Assembly: GCA_002633005.1 (NCBI GenBank)
Contig: NMRA01000483.1
Span: 210,460-274,459, forward strand
DNA length: 64,000 nt
Origin: Phoronis australis
Taxonomy: Eukaryota; Phoronida; Phoronidae
Direction: 5' to 3'
Shown piece after piece: positions 14,701 to 29,700 of the stretch; the first letter of the stretch is position 1; each line of letters opens with the position of its first letter. The translations under genes were made by a program, and so were the position numbers. The notes below the pieces were generated by a model. That model worked only from the letters and a program-made list of their open reading frames with translations. It did not search any database and was not told the origin of the DNA.

Positions 14701-17700
14701 GTCACAGAATCTTTTCATTTCCACAGAAATGATGCCAAGATGTTTGTAATCATGTGACTGTGATTTTTCACAAAGTCTATTAGCAACAACATGGTGAATG
14801 GGATTCGTTTTAGCTCAAGAGCTAGGCTGTACAAAACATCTACTTTTTCAAGAAATGTTGGCGTCTTCTTGTTTGAGATTTTTTGGGTCTACTGTTACTA
14901 CTTAAAAAGTTATCTAAGAAATTCAATTTTTGGTAATGAAAGCATCCCATTATAATACAGTTTGTATATTTGAACAGTCATGTTTAACATAATGTTTACC
15001 ATTAATTTCATGTTTAACTTAAACCAGTCATTCTCTATGCATTTTTCAATAACCTAAAGGTAGGTCTTGCTAATCTTAACTAAAGGGTTGGCTTAAAACA
15101 GGTATCTTTGTTGACTAGTGACTGTTTTTGCTGGACCACTGCTAAAATATATTTTCTACTTAAAGGTAATTGGATTCCATATACAATGCAACTCAAATAA
15201 ATTCCATAGTAATGCAAAACATGGTTGGTCATCGCTAAACCACCAAATTGACAACCCGTGTAACTTTTTCATGTTAGACAACAGTAAAGTTATTTGCAAT
15301 ACATTTTTCCAAACCATTTGTCAGCAAAATCTAAGTTACGAAGATCTCAACTGCGATCAGATTTATGATCCATCCTAAAACGGGTGCTTGTTCTATTGTA
15401 AGTTATTCTTGGGAAGATTCACTATAACTTGTTGTCACTTCAACGAAATTTTATACTCAGCCTGAAAAATAATTTCAGTACGTACCTCGATTATCTTTGT
15501 AAAGATGACACAACATGATCTGTGGATAGAAATTCACAACCGAGATAATGCAGCCTAAAGCCAGTGCTTTCACGCTTACACGCACTGTACGGTCGGGAAT
15601 CAGCTGGCCTGGCGTACCACCCAAAAGAAATCGGCTGCATAGGAGTCTAACACAATACAACATAGGAACATCTGAGCCAGCAAATGTTCCAATGTATTCC
15701 GACATAGGTATGTGTTCCCCCTCATCCTCTCCATTCTCACTGTCATCATATGTTTCGTCATACAGAGTGTTTGCATTGATTAGGTCCTCACTGGCCCCTC
15801 TGCGTAGTGTCACACCAGCCTCATCTTTGCCAGACAAATGACCGTCACTAGAACTAACAGACATGGCAGCATCGTCATCTGAAATTGCAATCAATGGAAA
15901 AACATTACACTATGGGTCATCAACCTTTTGATTTTAATTCATGACTTTGTTATTAAACATTATATTTATTTCATAAAATGTCTTAAAAACAGCCCTTTTC
16001 AGGCAACTGAAAATTCAACTTTCATAAAATTATGCAGGAAAAATATTTTTTTGATTTGCAATGTAATATAGTTGGATTTTATTGTTCTGAAAATATGCAT
16101 TTTTATTTAGAACATTTCCTATGTAAAATTTTAAAATAGATGTCGACAAAATTTATGAGATTTGCACCGTAGCCAGATATGATTGTTGTTCCAGACAGAG
16201 TGTTCTAACCACTGTGTTATGAGAATTGTTCAACACTTCTGCACAGTATTGGTTTCCATTGGCAATTTGTTTTAAGTGATCGACCAATTAGTAGACAGTT
16301 TTGAACGTCTTTCACTGGAACTCGACATTTTCTATAGGCAGGACAATGCAGCAATGTCAATGGGCTGCTACCAAATCAGACAAAGGTCTTCCGTCAGTCA
16401 CAGGCCTTAAGCCATAGGCTAAAGGAGTCTAAAACCACTTTCGGGGGGCAACTTTGTTTTGAAAAGTCCCTAGTATGTTTAAACTTCCACATTTCCAGGA
16501 AATATGACTTTTATATTAGGCTAAATTTTTAAATTGGACATGGAATAGAAACAATGAAATCAGATGACCAAAAGTTGCAGTACTGCAATAACTTTTACCA
16601 CGGGCTACACCAAGTCATAAAAACAAGGACAGTATTTTGAAAATTGAAGGCAATCGTCACCTTAGTGAAACTGACCCCAGACAGCAGGCAGATTCAAAAA
16701 AGACACAAATCATTCAAATGATGGCCTACACTCTTATGCCACATTTCATCAAAATCCGACCAGGGGTTTAAGTAGACATCGAGCGGATGCCCAAACAGAC
16801 AACAATAAGTTACGACGCATGTATAAGTGGGTGCATTAAAAGAAGTATTATTCATGACACATGAAAGACAAGTCTGTATTGTTTTCGCCTTTGACACATT
16901 TTGGTTTTCAATCAAGTTTTATAGTGAATACATACTTCACATGAACAACCAGAAAAAGCTTTAGTTTGCATCACTAAACATTACACAAGCATCATACTTA
17001 TAGCTCCAATCTCCAGGTCGGAATATGTTGTATCATCATCTTGAAGTACATCAATGTCAACCATGTCATCCTGGGAGGCCTCAGCACCACCTGCTGAACA
17101 AGGCAACAATTATGAGGTGAAGACAGGTCTATTATTAAATTGTTAGCTTAAGAATCAGGAAATTCTTTTATCCAAAATTCAGTGCAACACTTTGATCAAC
17201 AGAAGGATAGAACAGATATGTCTTGATGAATCACCAGGAATGACAATTTAAAAGTCAGTCAAACACATCTGTCAGTATTGTACAATCTATATTTTACTGA
17301 AAGAAAAATTGTCCTTTTACCACACGAAATCAATCATTTCCCTAGATACGAGAGGTTCCCTCTCTGATTGCTACATGTCTTGAAAGCTGCATTTTCTGAG
17401 CTTTACATAAACATGCAACTTTTCAAATCCTTAAATCTCCCCTGATGCCACTTACTGCTAAACAGTCAAATCAAATTAAATATCCAAGTATAAAGCACAG
17501 TCTAAGCGACTTGTCCCCCACTGCCTTGGCATGTACATTTTTCTAAGTCCACAATTTCATCTCTGCAACACTTCATTTTCAACAAATCTGAAAACCATGA
17601 ATTGCTCAGTTATAATGCCCAAAACATTCAAATGAGAAAATTTTGTAATAAAAATGATGTGACAACTGAATGTAACGTTGTTTTAGCTTGTCAACGTGAA

Positions 17701-20700
17701 CAAAATGTAAAGCTTCCTTCTTTAAATATCGCAGAAAGTAATATATTAATTATTATTCCCGCTATGACCTTGCAGATAGAGTTAAAGTCACCAAGATCAA
17801 CTGACACCTGGAGATGACCCACCTGTCAGCACAAAATACAAGCAAAATCTTAAGCCCTCTTCTTAAAATATCTTGCCAACACAACACTACACCTTAGTAC
17901 AAAATATGATCATTACGTATACTTGGTACAAAATCTTGTTATTGTCCTGGTTGGTCAGAAAACTCCTTAAAATGTTTCAGAGGTGATTTGTTACATCTAC
18001 AAACGAAATGCAGCATGCAGCAATCATTCTCTTTAAATGAGATTAATAATCGATTTGGAGAAATCCAATTGAATTTCTCCAATGTCACATGGTCAGCCCT
18101 CTCCATGACTCTATTCACTAAGTAACCTAGTGAGGGTAATTACTGTTTCTTATCAGATCATATCTAAATACATTAAATGATCTGAAAGCACCCAGGCTGT
18201 ATTTTTCATTTTTCATTTTGGGACACGAAAACAGATGGAAACCATAAAATGAGAATAGAGGAGTAAAAATTAAATTTTAGTGGGTTCTTGAATTTTCAAA
18301 ATTAGTCAAAAAATAGCGATTTTGCCAACAAAAACCCAAGCCATGGGTTATTAATTGGAAAGTAGTTTCCAGCACACAATAAAAGCTGTGCCTGAAAGAA
18401 TGTGGATAAAAACTGGTTGTGATGAAGGAATTTTGTTTAAATTGCATGTTCACCACATAAGCCCCAAACTCATAATACACAGCCCTAACACACCAGTTTA
18501 AATTCATGTAACAACACCAATGTCAAACAAAAACCCACAATGTAGTTAACAATAGCACACAAACTAACATAAAAGGACAATTACAAAGCTACAGCATAGC
18601 AATATCTAAAGCCTCCTTCTTGAGATATGCCTTAAACAACATTGTGTAACCTAGTAAAATGAATCATGTATGGGATCAAATATCTCAACAGCAAACTAAT
18701 CTGAATGAAATGAGGTGATGACATGCTGTTTACAGAAAGACCACACCTGAAGGAACCCATCTCTTAATACAGATCGTTGGATGAGAGAGTCAACAGGAGT
18801 AAACCCAAAGTCTTGATGCTTCTGTATTTTACTAATTTGTTTATAGTGAAGTGAGTTTGACCCATTCCCTGTCATTGTAGCTAATTCTATTCAAATCAAA
18901 AATGTCCGGTAATAACAAAAATGGCATTAAAATTCTAAACTACCCGGTATACAGAATGGCTCAGCCACCAAATTAACTTTACTGTTAATTCTCCTTTATC
19001 CCCCATCAGGTGAAGACTACTCTGATGGGGAATTTATCTTCCACCAATCTGTCATGACAGGGGAATTCCTGATCATTTTATCCAATACTTTTAGCATGTA
19101 ATGTTAGTTCTTGGAAAAATCTTGGGAACAGGAAAAAATGACTGGGAATCCGATTATGTGATGCAAATTTTGAGTAAGCACCCCATAGACTATCACACTC
19201 CAGGCAGATATGTTTCAGACAAATACATTTCCACCCGTACCTAACCCATTTCATCAAGATGAGTAACAGGTTCGGTTGTTTCGAGAACAAGTCTGGAGCA
19301 ACAGGGCCAATAGCTTGAAGTTACATACTCCCCTGTGGGTAAATAACAGAACCCATGTTTTAAATTTAAAATTATTATTCAAGCATACTTTCAAACACAT
19401 CTGGGTCATCCTGCTTCCCAGGGCTGGCAAAATCTCTTTCACCATCGCCAAGAACAGCCATGATTTGAGCAGAGTCATCCGTGCAACTACTTTCACAGTC
19501 ATCTGAGAATTTCAGGTCAGGCTGACCTGAAAACACAGTCAAAACCTTGAGTAAAGTGTTCATTGTGCACAGTAATAACAAATAGATATAAGTGAGACCA
19601 CGATCACTTCAACCACAAGTGCTTTCTTGCTAAAACAACAAGCACCAGTTGTTTCATTATTGTTCATGAAGGTCTTCCGACTGCTGTCGTAGCACACTGA
19701 ACTAGAATGTCTCTGTCACATACCTGGTATTGTTCAGGGATTCTTAAGTCAAATCAAGTAATGTTCATTGTTTAAAAGAAGTGAAACCAATGCTCCTTTT
19801 ACTTGCTGCAACAAACAAATCAGAAGAGAACTGTGTAAAAATTACACAGGAATCTTCTGGGTGTCTACTGAACATCGGCCCAGTGTTAGGTGATTGTTGT
19901 TGGTAATTTTTAAGGTTTTGAACTATGTTACCCTATGAGATAAGGATTTTAACAAATTATGCTGATTAGACGTCTCCAAAACACTCAAAAATACAAAATA
20001 TGTAACGTGAGATATACAAAGAGAAATGAAAACATGTTTCAGCAGAAAACATTATACATAGTAAATAGATTTTGCAACCACTGAAACTGTATGCACAACG
20101 CAACTTGAGTAAGATGTTCGAAACTAGAAGCAGGTCACAATAATTTTATGTCCAAAACCTCAGATTCAGTACTATGTCTTACTCTCTTGAATCGTTCTCG
20201 CTGTCTGGTCTTGCTCATATATAGTCGTCTGAGTCACTGAGCCAGCTGTTGTCAAAACAGATATTAGTTCAGGGGAAGGATGTCGGAACAGCTGCTGCAG
20301 TGTCTCCAGTGAGGCTGTTACCACGTTGTGGTTGACATGGTCCGTGTAGTGAAGCAGAAGCTCATAGATCTACAATACGAAAAACAGCAGAGCGTTAATG
20401 GGACCACGCACAAACCCATACTCTGAGAAATCAACTAATCCATGCCAACGACAAAGTTGAAAGTCCACGTAAAAGTGGTGAAGTGTAGTGTATTGCATCA
20501 CATATGATTATGAAAAATGTGATCACCTATATATTGGCGAGACAGAGCAACCGCTCTCTTAACACATGTAGCAATACACTGGTACTTTAACTCAGTCTAT
20601 TAGAGACAATTTAGCAGTCTGTGAGCATTTGAACACCTAGCAGACAAAATTTTGACATCAATAATGTGATAATTTTGGACCAAGAGAGAAGAAAGGGGTG

Positions 20701-23700
20701 TTAAAGAGGCCATCTGGGTGAACAAACTTAATTCTGCCCTTAATAGGCAGGAGGTGTAAGGTTGACCAATTACCCTGGAAGTCACCAACAACAATGATTG
20801 GCAAGCAAGTTCATGCTAAAAAGATCATTCTTGAGAAAGGTTGAAGAGTTGGCTGAAACGTCAAGTTACCATCTGGTAATATCAATAGTCCAGAAGAAGA
20901 GATTCATCATATTATATTTCAAGCAAGCAGTCACATATCTGGGCCCTGCTATTGCAAAAATTTGCTATGCATTACAAAACCACATGTTCCATAAGATTTT
21001 ACTTTGTTGACAATTACAGGCTCAGAAACCTCTTCTTTACATAATAAGCTCAAGGTTGGTTGAGTAACCTTTCAGTTCTAAGTTGACGGATACAAGATCC
21101 TTAAATCAAGTGTGATTTCAGATCAAGCGCATTAGTAACAGAATCAGCTAATCTGAGGCGTATCTTGAATAAAATATGTGGGAGAATAATTGAGGCAATT
21201 TCCAGGATGTCAGTAATTATGGATAGTGCCTCAAAAATTATGAGATTCCCTAAACAGATCTTTTCCAAAATATGGTTTGCACGGGAAATTCATTGCACAA
21301 GCTTGTCTTTACGTAAACTATGCTAACATTGGAAGTACTCACAAAATTATAATGTACCAAATGAGCGTGTTGGAAACACCCAGAGATGGGGTCCACAATA
21401 ACGCATCTTAGTTATTTGCAAATATGGGTACATACTTCAAGCTGCCACTAGGTGCCACAACCTCATTCAGACTTGCTGTTTGTTTTCCTTTCCTTAACAG
21501 GAACATGTTGCAAACCGTAATAATGTATAAATGTCAAGATATTTGGCAGACAGAGGGGTAGATGCCAAAAATGAATGACAACAAAAAATCTTCCACTAAA
21601 CAACGGTACTTACGTTTGATGAAAATTTATTTGCTAAATTTAAAGATCTACCTGTATGCAGGTGCAAAAATAGGATTGCAGTAATTTCATCCACATGAAA
21701 ATTGAAGCAGTCTTGTTTTCTGTAAAACTAATACTCCTGTCTAAATTCATAGAGATCTTGTATGTTTCACTTTGGAACAGAAATTTATAATGATCCGACG
21801 CATTTTAAATTGTAGTAATTTTAAACAAAAGACAAAGTGAATAAGACAAGTCACGTGACTGGATACTGCGTAGAGATACCTTGATGTGTGTAAAAAAACC
21901 TCACGTTGTTTTCATGGCAACTAGCCAGACTGAACACTCGGCTTGTAGTCATTCAATCCCTAGTCTCATAGTTGACTAGTAACATCATACCCTTACTTAC
22001 CAAAATTAATGCCAACAAACTGGTTCATGACCCTACTGTGCTCTCATTGACCTCTCACAATACTAACCTGAAGGAATGACCTACACTTGACCTTGACCTC
22101 TTTCTCCTTCTGTGTCCGTCCAAAGCTACCTTGCATACTGGGGTCACCAGCAGTCAAAGGAACTAGATGTGGAAGCATGTGACGCAGGCACAACAGAACA
22201 CCCAACAGGCAAGGTACATGATGCTCATCGTTCACTGGAATCACCATGTCTAAAAGAAAGGACCAATACTACCTTAGTTTCACACCATCTTGGGAGCAGT
22301 TTTGGCATTAAACAAAACCGACATGCTTCGATCTACAGTCGTGTCACATTTACAAATTTCATATCAAATTAACGTGTGTTGCGATATTCAAATGATACAA
22401 ATAAAAAATCAAACATCTAGAAACATTAATTTTGTGAATGAAAGACATTGAATTGCATGCTAGTTGACCGACTATTCCTTAACTTTGTGTGAACTCAGTT
22501 ACCTTTCTCTAATGTCAGTCACTAACCACTCTTCACCAAAAGTACACCTGATATCAAGACATTTCAGAACCCAATTGTTAGACGATGCAAATAATAGTCT
22601 GTGCTAGTTTTAATGAGTTCTGTCTGAGAAATGTTTTGCCAAACTATGAAGATCTATACCTAGAAGAACATCCAGAAGCCACTTGAAGAAAACCATGGGT
22701 TTCCTGGTGCATTGACAAATGAGACTGAGAGAACTGGCAGCAGTTCTTCGTGTGCACGCTGAGGATGATTTCAAGTTGGGTAGAAATGCCTTCAGTAGAG
22801 CCTGCAAAACACTTGCTGTCATTGAATGCCAGATGCACATGACTTTTACACAATTCCATTTTCCTGTTTATTTCAAAACAAAGGCACACAGTATCAGTTT
22901 TTGGCTGCAATATTAACAGTTTAAATAAAACTACAAAACATTTCACCATTAGTCATATTGATTCGTGTATATACAAGTCAGAAGTTTCGCTTAATGTCAG
23001 TCATCATCAGAGGCTATACAAATAAACGGTGATTCTTAACAATTGGATTTAGTTTATAAGGTTGACGTGGAGCCACTTATTGGTCATTGAAGATGCTTAA
23101 TTGAAGCTCAACTAAACATCTGACATTGTTTGTATTGGCGTGCAAGTAATTATGAATGTTAAATTTTAAAGACAATAGAAGACATTTGTGGAAGTCATCA
23201 CGAACATCTCAAACTTCATGTACTTGACAACATGAGCAATGCACTAAGTTACCTTGATTTCATTGTCAGTGGCAAAGCCCATCAACACAGGCGCTATCTT
23301 GTGCATGGCTGTAGAGAGTGTTTCCTGAATGGCCTCCTCTTCCCGTTGACAGATGCGATTGATGCAAGGTAGCAAGTTAACTACATATGGCCTGAAGATA
23401 AACTCCAGTATTTAGTGTGACAGCTCAAATAATTCACCAGAAATGTGTAGATGGCATGAATGACCTCTTTTGACAGGTATCTTCTAATGAAAAAGCAAAG
23501 ATAGTCAGCACAGATGACCTTTGATCAACCAAATGCCGAATTAACAACTACTGACTAAAAAGCATATTAAAATATAGTGCAATAAATATCACCTGCATAG
23601 TAATTTGTTTACGGTGTGGGAGATCCAGGGTTTATTCCTAAGTCATGACAGGTAAATAATGCTCTCCAGCTCATCAAACAATATGCATCTAGGGGTCAGT

Positions 23701-26700
23701 ATGCATCTAGCGGTCAGTATGCATCTATAGGTCAGTATACATCTAGGGGTCACTAATAGTTTCATGTGATAGACTAACTAGACCAACTTGACCACTGTGA
23801 CATCAAAGTTGAAAATCAACAAGAGGTACGCATCCCAAACATCTCTCTGTCAAGGTCCATCAAAAATCGGTTAAGTCATTTTGAAAATTCGGTGGTTTCT
23901 TTGATTTTGAATCCCACCTTAATTATGAACTCACTCGCCATCCAATGAAGAATTTTTTTTCTGTTTTTTGAACAAACCTTTGTTGACAAAAGCTATGCTT
24001 CTTAAGCCAACATAAGTGAATTTCAGAAACGGGAGGTTTCTATCACTTGAAATCCACACGCGATTGGTAAAAAAAGTAATTTATGGTTTAAACACAGACT
24101 GAGGCTTTTTAATGCACTGCGTCATGCTAACATTTGCATCTCTCACTGTTATTTTTCAGCCAAGTCGCTACGAAAATATTGGGTGAATGCCAATCCTCTG
24201 ACATGAAGAAAAACCATCCGTCTTTGTAAAAATGGCATTTATACTCAACTCTCAACTAGGGATTGATACAATAACACCAGAATGAACAAGTGCAAGGGGT
24301 AGAGGCCTACTTATCATTGCAAGATCAACATGATCTAACATATTGAAAGCGCTTGTTCAAGCATAATAGCACACATGTGACACAAACAAACAAGCAAACG
24401 TTGCGCATACCAGTATAATCGTTCAAATGAGGTGCGTAACAATCATATTTCAGTCAATCCTCTCTTTGATAATATCGTTTATAAGAGTTTGTTTTGTCAT
24501 ATGGTTACACTTTGTAAATGTTTCCAGTCAGAACATCTTCACCTCAGTATAAGATTAAGTTTTGAGTAGTGATTTGATTTGTAATACTTTCTTGTCACTG
24601 TCAATATCATAAACCTCCAAGAATCTGTACATGATGTGCATTATGGTTCTAAAACAGCAAAAAAAACCCAAAAATCGTCTCATCAGTGTTCTCCACAACC
24701 TGTTTTGACTTGTCACTGCATTGAGTTTGAATGTTGCTGTCACATGTTTAACAAGAGCAACGCGGAGCGTTGAAAAGCATCCACGAATGCATCGCAAATT
24801 GTGAGCTTCTAGGGTTGTTTATTTGTGTCATCCAAATGGCCACTAGATGGTGCAAAAATGTACTATCCATCCGAAAACGGGACATGTCATTGCTTCTTTA
24901 ATAGAAAGCTATACACCAAATTTCATAGAAATCCGTCACGGAACTTCAGAGAAACAAAGGAAAACAGCAAAAAATGAAATTGCCACTAGGGGGCACACTG
25001 TTCGTTGGATCTGCCTGAAAGTCATCATTGTCTGTTTTTAGCTTCATATAAATACACTTACTAATTAAATTTAATAAAGATCCTGCAGTGGGTTTAGGAG
25101 ATATAGCTATGGGCGCAAAACAAAACTACCACTAGGAGGCGCCACAGTAGTCAAAGTTGTCATCATCAACAGTCCTCTTCACACTGAGAACACATACGCC
25201 AATTTTCAAAATCATCCTCAGAATGATTTGGTCGATAGCGGGATAGACACCAAAATAGACTCGAAAACAGCAAAAATGGCCACTAGGTGGTGCAAAATAC
25301 CTTGATTCCATTTGAAAACAGGAGGATAGCATCATCTCACCAATAGATGCTCGTATTAAAAATTTTATGAAAATCCATTGAGGATCTTTGAAGATACAGA
25401 CTCAGGGTAAACGTAAAACTAAAGTTGTCATCAGGGGGCACACCAGTAGTCAGATCCATTCGAAAATCATCGTCATCCGTTCTCAACATCATATAAACAA
25501 ACTTGTTAAATTTAGTAAAGATCCTGCAAACGGTTTAGCAGATACAACCAGGGGCGAAAAAAAACAAAACTGCCACTAGGAGGCACCACAGTAGTCGAAG
25601 TCATCAGAAAATCATCATCACCTGTTCCCTTCATAGTAAAAACATACATGCCAATTTTCACAATTATCCTGAAAGCAGTTTGGTTTCAGGGGTGGACGCC
25701 AAAAATCAGACTCAAAAACAGAGAAGTTACAGAGTCAAACGTAAAAAAACAAAATTGCCACTAGGTGGCACACCAGTAGTCAGATCTGTCCGAAAGTCGT
25801 CGTTGTTCATTGTCATCATCACATAAATGCACTTACTAAATTTAGTAAAGATCCTGCCTATGGTTTAGGAGATACAGCCATAGGCGCAAAAAAAACTGCC
25901 ACTAGGAGGCGTCATAGGAAAATCATCATCAACCGTCCTCTTCATAGTAAGAATATATATGCCAATTTTCACAATCATGCTTAGAGCGGCTTGGTTGATA
26001 GAGGGCTGGACGCTAAAAATAGACTCGAAAACAGGAAAAATGGCCACAGAGTGGCCCAAACCACGTCGAATCCATCCGAAAACAAGAGGACATCGTCGTC
26101 TCACTAACAGGTGCCTATATACCAAATTTTGTGAAAATATGTTGCGGAACTTTGAAGATACAGAGGTAAACAAAACAATAAAATTGCCAGTAGGGGGCAC
26201 ACCGGTAATCGGATCCATCCGAAACTTCGCTCATGCCGTCCCACCCATAAAAGGAACATATGTGCAAAATTTCATGAACATATGTCAATTGGTTTTGGAG
26301 ATAGAGCAGCGGACACCGGACGGACGCCGGACGGACGCCGGACGGACGCCGGACGGACGCTGCCCGGACGGACAGACAGAGATGACGGCATAATGCGTCC
26401 ACATATAAATATGTGGGCGCATAAAAACCAAAGCAACTAGTTCGAAGTATTGCGAGATTAGACATTTTTAAAGACATTTCGGACTTTTGGTACCACTCCA
26501 ATGCATTTATTCTAAGACTTAACACACAAACTCCTACAGTATGGACATCAACTTCTGAATAATTAGTATTACATAAATTTTGTAATTCCGGTCAAGTCTG
26601 AATTTTCTATTGCGGAGAACCCTTGCTACTTTGTTTAGTCACAGTATTTATTTAGTATTCCTCTGAATGGTGCTTGAACCCTGCATTACCTGCATTTCTG

Positions 26701-29700
26701 AGGTCGAATTAAGTAACACATTTCGGCAAATCGCCACAGTGCTGCTCGCAGTGTGCGAGATGACCCGTTCTTCTTGATCTCTTTATACAGCTCCACCTGA
26801 AGTCGACCAAGATTGGTCTCCAACAAAGTCTGAAATCAAACACTTCTTGTCACTAAGAAGAGACAGAACAAATTTCCATCAAATAGGCAACGTGGCGAAT
26901 CACAGAGGCATATGGGAAAAAATTGGCAAACAGAAATTTAAACCAAATAATCTGAGTGGTGCTAAACATCGTTCTAATGACTGTCTTCAGCAGAATGAAG
27001 GCATGTCATCCATCAAAAAAAGCTGCTAAAGCCAATAACAAAAAAGTAAGCAATATAAAATATTTGAAAGCCTGGAATTATAATTGTTTAGAGCTACTGC
27101 TGGGTGTGGTATTATAACTAGCAGCTCAAAACATTGCTCTTTAATTATACTTTTTAAATGATGCTTAATAGATTACGGTGTAAAGTTTTTTAATTTGTAA
27201 AGTTTTTTAATTGGAGCAACAGTCGATATAAGCGAGTCAATGCATAACTTTACTGACTGCTGTTACGGCAATGTGAAATCTAAACCTTGAAATAAACGTA
27301 TTGCAATTGCCAATTCTGTATGGAATCAATCCTGCTTGAAGAATCATGATTTTACCATTGCATCACGAGTACTTAGTATACATTCAATGAACAGAAAGCA
27401 CTCATTGATTGCAAAAATTCCACAGATACATGGTAATGCTCAAATCATGAGATCTTTGTAAACATGAAAACGTTCGAATCCAATATGTTTACTTTTTGGT
27501 TTTTAACATTTAATTTATAGAACACGCCATTTGTAGAACAGCAGGTTTATATGTGGAGAGCACAAGGCTCATGAAAGTTGTTGTTTTAATATGACCAAAA
27601 GACAGTACATGTCTTTGCATTTAAATGCCCTGTGTATGCCTTTAAAGCATGGTTACCATATCTTTCCTAAAACACAATTGGTTGATCCTTTGTCCATTGT
27701 AGTCATTACGCAACAGGTAATCTAACCAAAGTAGAAGTTTTTCATGTCCTACTAAATATTGAACAATAGAGGAATACCTCTAGGCATTCCCAATGCTGAC
27801 TTTCGTGGTGAACAAAATCAGATCGAATACTCCCAAAAGAGAACCATTTACTTACCTTGACAGTCCTGTTCAAACACTCATCAGCCACCATGCGAACATC
27901 TGGCTCACCATCATCACAGAAAAGCAAGAATGTCTCAACAGCGATACCCAGAAATTTAGGAAAATCAGCTACTGACCTGAAATTCATCAAAGGATTGAAA
28001 TCTAATACCAATACAAATTCTTGGTAATTCTAAAGACAGAAATTCACTTGCAATTCAGACATAAACTTATTATGCAAATACCCCTACCAGGAAAATGTGG
28101 AAGGCAGGATAATGCTGGACAAGCTTGTAAGAGTTCATGAATTATTGTACAACATCAAAATGCATGCGAGGCAAGTTACCCAAAAGATTAGTGACAAACA
28201 TCGGGTAATTATAACATGATTGATGGCAATGGTGATGACGATGATATACAACACTTTAAATTTTAGTTTTTAGTGACTTACTGGTGTTTAGCCTATTTTG
28301 AGACCATTGGAATGACTCATGATAAATCACTGGAAGGTAACAAACTTAAGGCTTTGTGTACAAAGTCTTTCCTTGAAATAGTAAAGTGCATTTGAGCTAA
28401 CTTTCTTTGGCCAGTTAAAAGTTTGAAGTTCAAACTTTCTCTCCATGTTCAAGTATCTGTTAAGACTTATCTAGCATTACAGAACATGCCCCAGATCTAA
28501 AAGTTTGTCAACCGACAACCTTAGTACCTATAGGACACCATACCTTAAAGTCGGTGAACAAATGCAGTCCGCAATAACATTACAATTTGCTATCTTCTCT
28601 TTTTTGGTTGGGGGTAGATGCTCCTTTTTACTGAAATAAAAACAATGCAGACAATAAGCAGAGCTGAAAATGAGAGAAACAAGTTCTTGGAATAATTCAT
28701 TAAACATCAATTAAAACAAGGCTGTATGACCACCTTTCTCCTGTTAATAAACAACAAGCCAACGTTAAGACAAGTAACCTGTTCTAATACTACAAGCTTT
28801 TTAACTTTCAGTTCCAACTTCTCAGCACTTTCACACGAAAGCCAGTATACACTCAGACTGTCTCAGAGACAATAGCTCGTCAAGATGATAGTTGAAGTCT
28901 AATACCCACCACTTAATGTATATCCTGCGCTAAATCACTAGCCTAACCAGAATTAATCACCCATCAAAACACTACTTAAAAACCAATTGGCATCAAGTAA
29001 TGAGATCAAATTCAATTTCACATTAATTATTTTTAATTTTTATACAAACTAAAGGTAGCTAACTGTTGAAACAAATAGCAGATCAGATCTTAAAGATTAT
29101 CGTTTGCAAAGGCATCCTATCAGAAATCTTAAGACTTTTCAATTTTCACACTTCTTGTCTGCCACAAATTAAGCAGTCAAACATTTTGGGGGTACTGGAA
29201 TATACAAAAACAAGACATAAGTAATCATACACACCATTTCCCTAAAATGACAGCTAATTCTGTTAACAGCAAAAGTAACTGGTAATAACTGTTATGAGAA
29301 AATTTTAATTACAGAATGACTTAGACGCCATACCAACCTTCTTGTTAATTCCGATTCATTCTGGCTCATCACAGAAAACTACTCTGACAGTGAATTTGGC
29401 TCTTGTCTTGATGTTATAATGAGGATTTTCAATCAATTTGTCTTGACGTTATAATGAGGACTTTCAATCAATTTGTCTGGATTCTTAGTAGATGGACTTA
29501 AATATCAAAATTTGATCAACATAATACCCCTATAAAGTTTCAATGCCCATATTAATAATGCAAACTTGCTCTACTATTTTATTGTTTCAGGAAGTCTCGC
29601 TCAGAAAAACAATACTACAAAAGTCAAGGAAATTAACTGAAAGACGCATAACATCAATGAAATTACTGCTTACCCTAGTTTTGTGGGATCATCACTCAAG

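Noticed and set aside
22112-22372. Plus-strand frame of 86 codons
   Set aside because: Antisense shadow of HTT exon 7.
25959-26525. Frames of 136-144 codons on both strands
   Set aside because: Both run through the CTCF-like repeat and its GC-rich tandem; no protein family fits.
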